Source: Lucifugimonas sp038150225 (GTDB lineage: Bacteria; Chloroflexota; Dehalococcoidia; Lucifugimonadales; Lucifugimonadaceae). From it: a stretch of 34,779 nt of DNA. Location of the stretch: the NCBI GenBank assembly GCA_038150225.1, contig JAYQWG010000024.1:1-34779 (forward strand), written 5' to 3'. How positions within the stretch are numbered: position 1 is the first letter of the stretch; each line of letters opens with the position of its first letter. The translations under genes were made by a program, and so were the position numbers. The notes under the pieces are model-generated. The model had not been told where the DNA came from. It ran no database searches and was given only the letters and a program-made list of their open reading frames with translations. This document shows, in pieces, positions 30,996 through 34,779 of the stretch.

Positions 30996-32666
30996 TTGTC
31001 ACGCAAAATCCTGGTAGCCGTAGCATGGCCTTATGTAAACGGTGAACCTCACCTCGGGCATATCGCTGGCATGAACGTGCCAGCTGATATTTTTGCCCGT
31101 TACCACCGCGTTGCGGGTAACGACGTCGTGATGGTTTCAGGATCAGACATGCACGGAACTCCGACGATGCTTAAAGCAGCAGACGAGGGAGTTTCGCCGG
31201 AAGAAATTTCTGGCAGGTATCACGCCATCTGGAGCAAGGCGCTTCAGGACATGCATTTCTCTTACGACTTGTACACCCACACTCACACGGATCAGCACCG
31301 TGACGTGGTGCACGACCTGTTCAACACGATCAAGAAAAAGGGTTATCTCGTTGAGGAAACTCAATCGATGCCGTTCTCTGAAACCGAACAGCGATTTCTG
31401 TCTGACCGCTTCGTAGAAGGCACGTGTCCACACTGCTCATACGAATCTGCGCGCGGCGACCAGTGCGACAACTGCGGTCGAACCCTCGATCCAATTGACT
31501 TGATTGACATTCGGTCCGGTCGAGACGGATCAACTCCGGTCTTCAAAGACACAACTCACCAGATGTTTACTCTCGGCGCGTTCCAAGAACAACTCGAAGA
31601 GTGGGTGTCTGGAAAAGACGAGTGGCGACAAAACGTTCGAAACCAAACACTCGGTATGCTTCGAGAAGGTTTGCATAACCGCGCCATGACACGGGACATC
31701 GACTGGGGCGTTCCCGTTCCACTCGAAGGCTACGAAAACAAACGCTTCTACGTTTGGTTTGAAGCCGTCATGGGTTATTTCTCTGCGACAAAAGCCTGGG
31801 CAGAAAACAGCGGTGATCCTGATGCATGGAAAAGGTTCTGGGTTGAGCCAGACGGCGAAACCTACTACTTCCAGGGCAAGGACAACGTTCCGTTCCACAC
31901 CGTCATTTGGCCTGCAATCTTGCTGGCATACGGCGGATTAAATCTGCCGACTGACGTGGTCGCAAACGAATATCTGAACCTCGGCGGGTTCGATTTCTCA
32001 AAAAGCCGTGGTCATGCAGTTTGGCTTCCTGATTTCCTTACACGCTACGACCCGGACCCGCTCCGTTACTACCTCGCGTCGATCATGCCGGAAACTTCCG
32101 ACTCAGAGTTCACGTGGGAAGGATTCGTCGCGGCCAACAACAACGAGTTGGTCGCCAACATCGGCAACTTCGTGCACCGAATACTGACGATTACTACTCG
32201 AAACTTCGACAATGCCGTACCAACTCTCGGCGACTTGGACGATGCCGACAAGGCTGCCCTCGAAGCCTGTGATATCGCTCTCAAAGAAGTTGGTGAAGCT
32301 ATTGATGGCAGAAACTTCCGGGCTGGTCTTCGTGCAGCAATGCGTCTTGGTCAGCACGGCAACCGCTATGTCGACGCCAAAGAGCCATGGAAAGTCGTGA
32401 AATCTGACAAAGACGCGGCAGCAACCACTTTGTGGGTTGGATTGAACATCGTTTCGACCCTACGAACGGTCTTCTACCCGTACATCCCATCTTCCACAGA
32501 AAAGATTCACGGGATGCTATTCGGAGAAGGCGACGTCCTGTCCGATGGTTGGGGTCGGCGCGAAATCATTCCGGGGACACCTCTAGAAAAACCGACACCG
32601 TTGTTCAAGAAGCTCGACGAATCTGTAGTTGAGGAGGAGAATGCACGTCTAACTGGCGATGCATAA
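30996..32666 (+). CDS. metG: methionyl-tRNA synthetase
   Basis: This 556-residue class I synthetase charges tRNA-Met. The N-terminus W-P-Y-V-N-G-E-P-H-L-G-H carries the HIGH motif (H19-L-G-H22). A zinc knuckle with C-P-H-C and C-D-N-C follows near residues 140-160. The KMSKS loop is F-S-K-S-R-G near residue 333. The anticodon-binding helical domain follows with W-K-V-V-K-S-D. The C-terminal tRNA-binding (OB-fold) domain found in many MetG proteins is absent, giving the shorter form. It starts with TTG. Eighteen bases separate it from the polyprenyl synthase gene. Confidence 0.95.
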   Translation: MSRKILVAVAWPYVNGEPHLGHIAGMNVPADIFARYHRVAGNDVVMVSGSDMHGTPTMLKAADEGVSPEEISGRYHAIWSKALQDMHFSYDLYTHTHTDQHRDVVHDLFNTIKKKGYLVEETQSMPFSETEQRFLSDRFVEGTCPHCSYESARGDQCDNCGRTLDPIDLIDIRSGRDGSTPVFKDTTHQMFTLGAFQEQLEEWVSGKDEWRQNVRNQTLGMLREGLHNRAMTRDIDWGVPVPLEGYENKRFYVWFEAVMGYFSATKAWAENSGDPDAWKRFWVEPDGETYYFQGKDNVPFHTVIWPAILLAYGGLNLPTDVVANEYLNLGGFDFSKSRGHAVWLPDFLTRYDPDPLRYYLASIMPETSDSEFTWEGFVAANNNELVANIGNFVHRILTITTRNFDNAVPTLGDLDDADKAALEACDIALKEVGEAIDGRNFRAGLRAAMRLGQHGNRYVDAKEPWKVVKSDKDAAATTLWVGLNIVSTLRTVFYPYIPSSTEKIHGMLFGEGDVLSDGWGRREIIPGTPLEKPTPLFKKLDESVVEEENARLTGDA

Positions 32667-32684
32667 TTTCTTCCGGAACAAGCC

Positions 32685-33689
32685 ATGGTCGAAGCAATTA
32701 CGCAAGAAAGCATTTACTCTCCCGTTGTCGATGACCTCGAACTGGTAATCGAGGAAATCGCTTCGATCGCTGAGCGAGCGCCAGAAGGTACACATCAGCA
32801 AGGTGAAGACCTCGAAGCGCAGCTCGGCCACGTTCTGGCGACTCCGGGCAAACGCGTACGCCCAGCACTCACGTTGCTCGCTTCTCGATTATGGGGCAAT
32901 GGCGGTGGTGAAAACCCTCGTCGAATGGCTACAGGTGTGGAGCTTCTTCACATCGCCACGCTCGTACATGACGACACCGTTGATCATGCCGACACGCGGC
33001 GTGGCCACCAAACTGCCAGCAATCTCTGGGGACGCAACGTTGCAGTCCTAATTGGAGACTACGTTTTCGCAACGTCAGCCATGTACGTCTGCGACACAAA
33101 CAACGTGCGACTGATCAGACGTTTCGCGGAGACCATCACCGAGCTCGCACGCGGGGAACTCAGCGAGATTTACAAAGGCTGGCAGCAAGGTGTCAGTATC
33201 GAAGAGTACAACCAGCGGATCTACGATAAAACCGCATCGCTGTTCTGCACTGCCTCTGAAAGCGGAGCTGTACTTGGCGGAGCCGATGACAGACAAGCCG
33301 CTGCTCTGAAGTCTTACGGCTACAACATCGGCATGGCTTACCAGGTCTACGACGATTTGCTCGACTACAGCGCCACTTCCGAGCAACTAGGAAAACCCGC
33401 TGGACACGATCTTGAAGAAGGGATCCTTACGCTCCCAGCAATTCTTGCAATTGAGAACGGAGCAGCTGAAGATCTCGACTTGCTGTTCAATGCACCAGTC
33501 GATGACCGTTCTAATATGATTCCGAACGCGGTTGAGGCGATAAGAAATTCCGGTGCCCTGGAACTGACTCGAAATGTAGCCAACGACTACATCGATAAGG
33601 CGATAGCGTCTCTAGATGGAATCCCGAAGTCGCAAGAACTTAAATCTCTATTTGACCTTGCTGAGTACGTACAGTCTCGAAGCTACTAA
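32685..33689 (+). CDS. polyprenyl diphosphate synthase (trans, long-chain)
   Basis: This 334-residue all-alpha isoprenoid synthase has both aspartate-rich motifs: D96-D97-T-V-D100 followed by A-D-T-R-R-G, and Y-D-D-L-L-D near residue 226. G-K-R-V-R-P-A-L and E-L-L-H-I-A-T-L-V-H precede the first motif. These bind Mg2+ and the allylic diphosphate, and the enzyme adds isopentenyl diphosphate units, typically giving the octaprenyl to decaprenyl side chain of menaquinone or ubiquinone. The residues just before the first motif are small (A-T-L-V-H), which fits long products. It lies between metG and the nth-like gene, in one likely operon. Confidence 0.9.
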   Translation: MVEAITQESIYSPVVDDLELVIEEIASIAERAPEGTHQQGEDLEAQLGHVLATPGKRVRPALTLLASRLWGNGGGENPRRMATGVELLHIATLVHDDTVDHADTRRGHQTASNLWGRNVAVLIGDYVFATSAMYVCDTNNVRLIRRFAETITELARGELSEIYKGWQQGVSIEEYNQRIYDKTASLFCTASESGAVLGGADDRQAAALKSYGYNIGMAYQVYDDLLDYSATSEQLGKPAGHDLEEGILTLPAILAIENGAAEDLDLLFNAPVDDRSNMIPNAVEAIRNSGALELTRNVANDYIDKAIASLDGIPKSQELKSLFDLAEYVQSRSY

Positions 33690-33692
33690 TCC

Positions 33693-34376
33693 ATGCCTGG
33701 CAGCAGCTCTAGCAATGACGAACCACCGGTCGCACCAGGGCTAGTCCAGGAAAAGCTCAACGGTATTTACGGTCCGATCGAGTGGCGACCTCGAATGATC
33801 GCCATCGACGAGCTGATTTTCACCGTTCTTACCCAGAACACTTCTGACCTTAACGCCGAACGAGCGTACGACTCGCTCCGCAAAGCCCTTCCCAGTTGGG
33901 CACAGGTCGTCGAAGCAGACACGGCACTCGTCGCTGACGCAATCAAGCATGGTGGCCTCTCAAATCAAAAGTCTGTTCGAATTCAAAAAATCCTCGTCGA
34001 AATTTTGAAGCGACTCGGCCACTTCGATCTCGAATTTCTTGCCGACCTACCACTTGAGGAAGCTCGAGAATGGCTGACCTCTCTACCGGGGGTGGGACCT
34101 AAAACGGCAGCAGTCGTAATGGCCTTCTCGCTAAAGATGCCGGCGTTTCCGGTCGACACGCATATTCACCGCGTTTCCAAGCGACTGGGATTCATCGGAC
34201 CAAAGGTCACCGCAGATCAGGCACACCCTCTAATGGAAGATTTGATCCCGGAAGATGACCGCTACGACATGCACGTTTTGCTAATCACCCACGGTCGCCA
34301 GATCTGTAAAGCCCAACGCGCCCGCTGCGAAGAATGCCCGCTAAAAGCAGTGTGTCCTTCTTCGACAGCTACCTAA
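33693..34376 (+). CDS. nth: endonuclease III-family DNA glycosylase
   Basis: This 227-residue HhH-GPD glycosylase has the helix-hairpin-helix L-P-G-V-G-P-K-T-A-A with catalytic lysine K137, the catalytic aspartate D155 in V-D-T-H-I-H-R, and a 4Fe-4S cluster C205-x6-C212-x2-C215-x5-C221. Endonuclease III removes oxidised pyrimidines and nicks the abasic site. The active-site segment L-T-Q-N-T-S-D-L-N is close to the family L-S-A-Q-T-T-D; the Q-N-T version also occurs in related archaeal and bacterial subfamilies with other damage preferences. It starts three bases after the preceding stop. It closes the metG operon. Confidence 0.88.
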   Translation: MPGSSSSNDEPPVAPGLVQEKLNGIYGPIEWRPRMIAIDELIFTVLTQNTSDLNAERAYDSLRKALPSWAQVVEADTALVADAIKHGGLSNQKSVRIQKILVEILKRLGHFDLEFLADLPLEEAREWLTSLPGVGPKTAAVVMAFSLKMPAFPVDTHIHRVSKRLGFIGPKVTADQAHPLMEDLIPEDDRYDMHVLLITHGRQICKAQRARCEECPLKAVCPSSTAT

Positions 34377-34489
34377 CGACGCGTCCCGACCGCAGTGGAG
34401 GGACCTCTGGTGGTGCAGTGGCACTGTGCGCTTCTCCGCTAAAGAAGAGAGCAGCGCTAATGCCGAAGAACTTTGATCTTGAAACGAAT

Positions 34490-34711
34490 TCAGGATGACA
34501 ACATCTCGAGTCCCGACCTTGCTGGAGGTACCTTCGGTTGAGATGAGGGGTTTGCGCTCAAATACTGAAGTGCCACGTTTTACCCCGATTTTCATCGGGG
34601 TGACATCAGAGAATCGGATGAGTGAAATAGAGATGTAGGTGATAGAAGATGAAATGCACCTGTCATCCTGAGCTTCCCTGCCCTGAGCTACACCCAGCGG
34701 GTCGAAGGATC
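34490..34711. repeat. inverted-repeat-bounded intergenic element and dispersed repeat
   Basis: No gene is seen in 34377-34779. TCAGGATGACA (34490-34500) and its exact reverse complement TGTCATCCTGA (34661-34671) bracket about 160 bases. Inside is a perfect hairpin ACCCCGAT-TTTC-ATCGGGGT (34582-34601). After the right arm, GGTCGAAGGATC (34700-34711) matches the sequence at 482-493 near the left end. The layout suggests a non-coding mobile or repeat element of MITE/REP type. A short minus-strand frame across it is not credible as a gene. Confidence 0.4.
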
Positions 34712-34779
34712 ATTCTCGCGTCCGCAGAATCGCGTAAATAAACCATCGAAAATAGCCGTTTTCTCAATCTTCGCGGTAT

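Noticed and set aside
34341..34595. Minus-strand 84-residue frame at the right end
   Set aside because: It overlaps the endonuclease gene end and the repeat element, with no family resemblance.
34582..34601. Perfect hairpin as an intrinsic terminator of the metG operon
   Set aside because: It lies over 200 bases after the last gene and no T-run follows on the plus strand; it is better seen as part of the repeat.

Overview
The window looks like a chromosomal segment of a marine-type Chloroflexota bacterium, most likely close to SAR202 / Dehalococcoidia. This placement is an inference. It rests on moderate GC content, frequent TTG and GTG starts, several genes without a Shine-Dalgarno site that start just after a -10 box (leaderless mRNA), lipoproteins with Pro/Thr linkers, and a housekeeping gene set typical of that group. 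No tRNA, rRNA, CRISPR array or intact insertion sequence was seen.

Left end (1-5111). The first 433 bases carry unannotated decayed phage genes on the minus strand: the start of a tail-completion/neck-type gene running off the edge, and a head-tail connector gene broken by two single-base deletions. A third fragment, the C-terminus of a portal-like protein, lies at 3998-4189 on the same strand. Between them are three cellular genes: an AAC(3)-family acyltransferase, an RraA-like protein and a Kef-type cation/proton antiporter. Portal, then connector, then neck is the normal order of an HK97-type head module, so the cellular genes sit where protease and capsid would be expected. A uronate-dehydrogenase-like epimerase follows.

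Middle (5121-17535). A small hypothetical gene and a ROK sugar kinase are divergent. A minus-strand operon encodes TldD, TldE/PmbA and an acidic HEAT-repeat protein. folC and fabF run on the plus strand. A three-gene minus-strand operon encodes a ferric-iron-type ABC importer (ATPase, fused permease, binding lipoprotein), preceded by an AT-rich control region with dyads and a direct repeat.

Accessory-like stretch (17877-24598). Two neighbouring lipoproteins share a domain. They are followed by an AIR-synthase/HypE-like protein, a bifunctional Rel (p)ppGpp enzyme, ribosomal protein S20, a histidine-rich protein of unknown function, and an Excalibur-domain lipoprotein interrupted by an in-frame TGA.

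Right end (24738-34376). lexA has its own promoter and a possible operator. tatA converges on an rlmD-maf-tatB-tatC operon, and the two share a bidirectional terminator. Then come lipA, rsmI, metG, a polyprenyl diphosphate synthase and endonuclease III. The last 400 bases hold no gene but contain inverted and dispersed repeat sequence related to a short piece at the left end.
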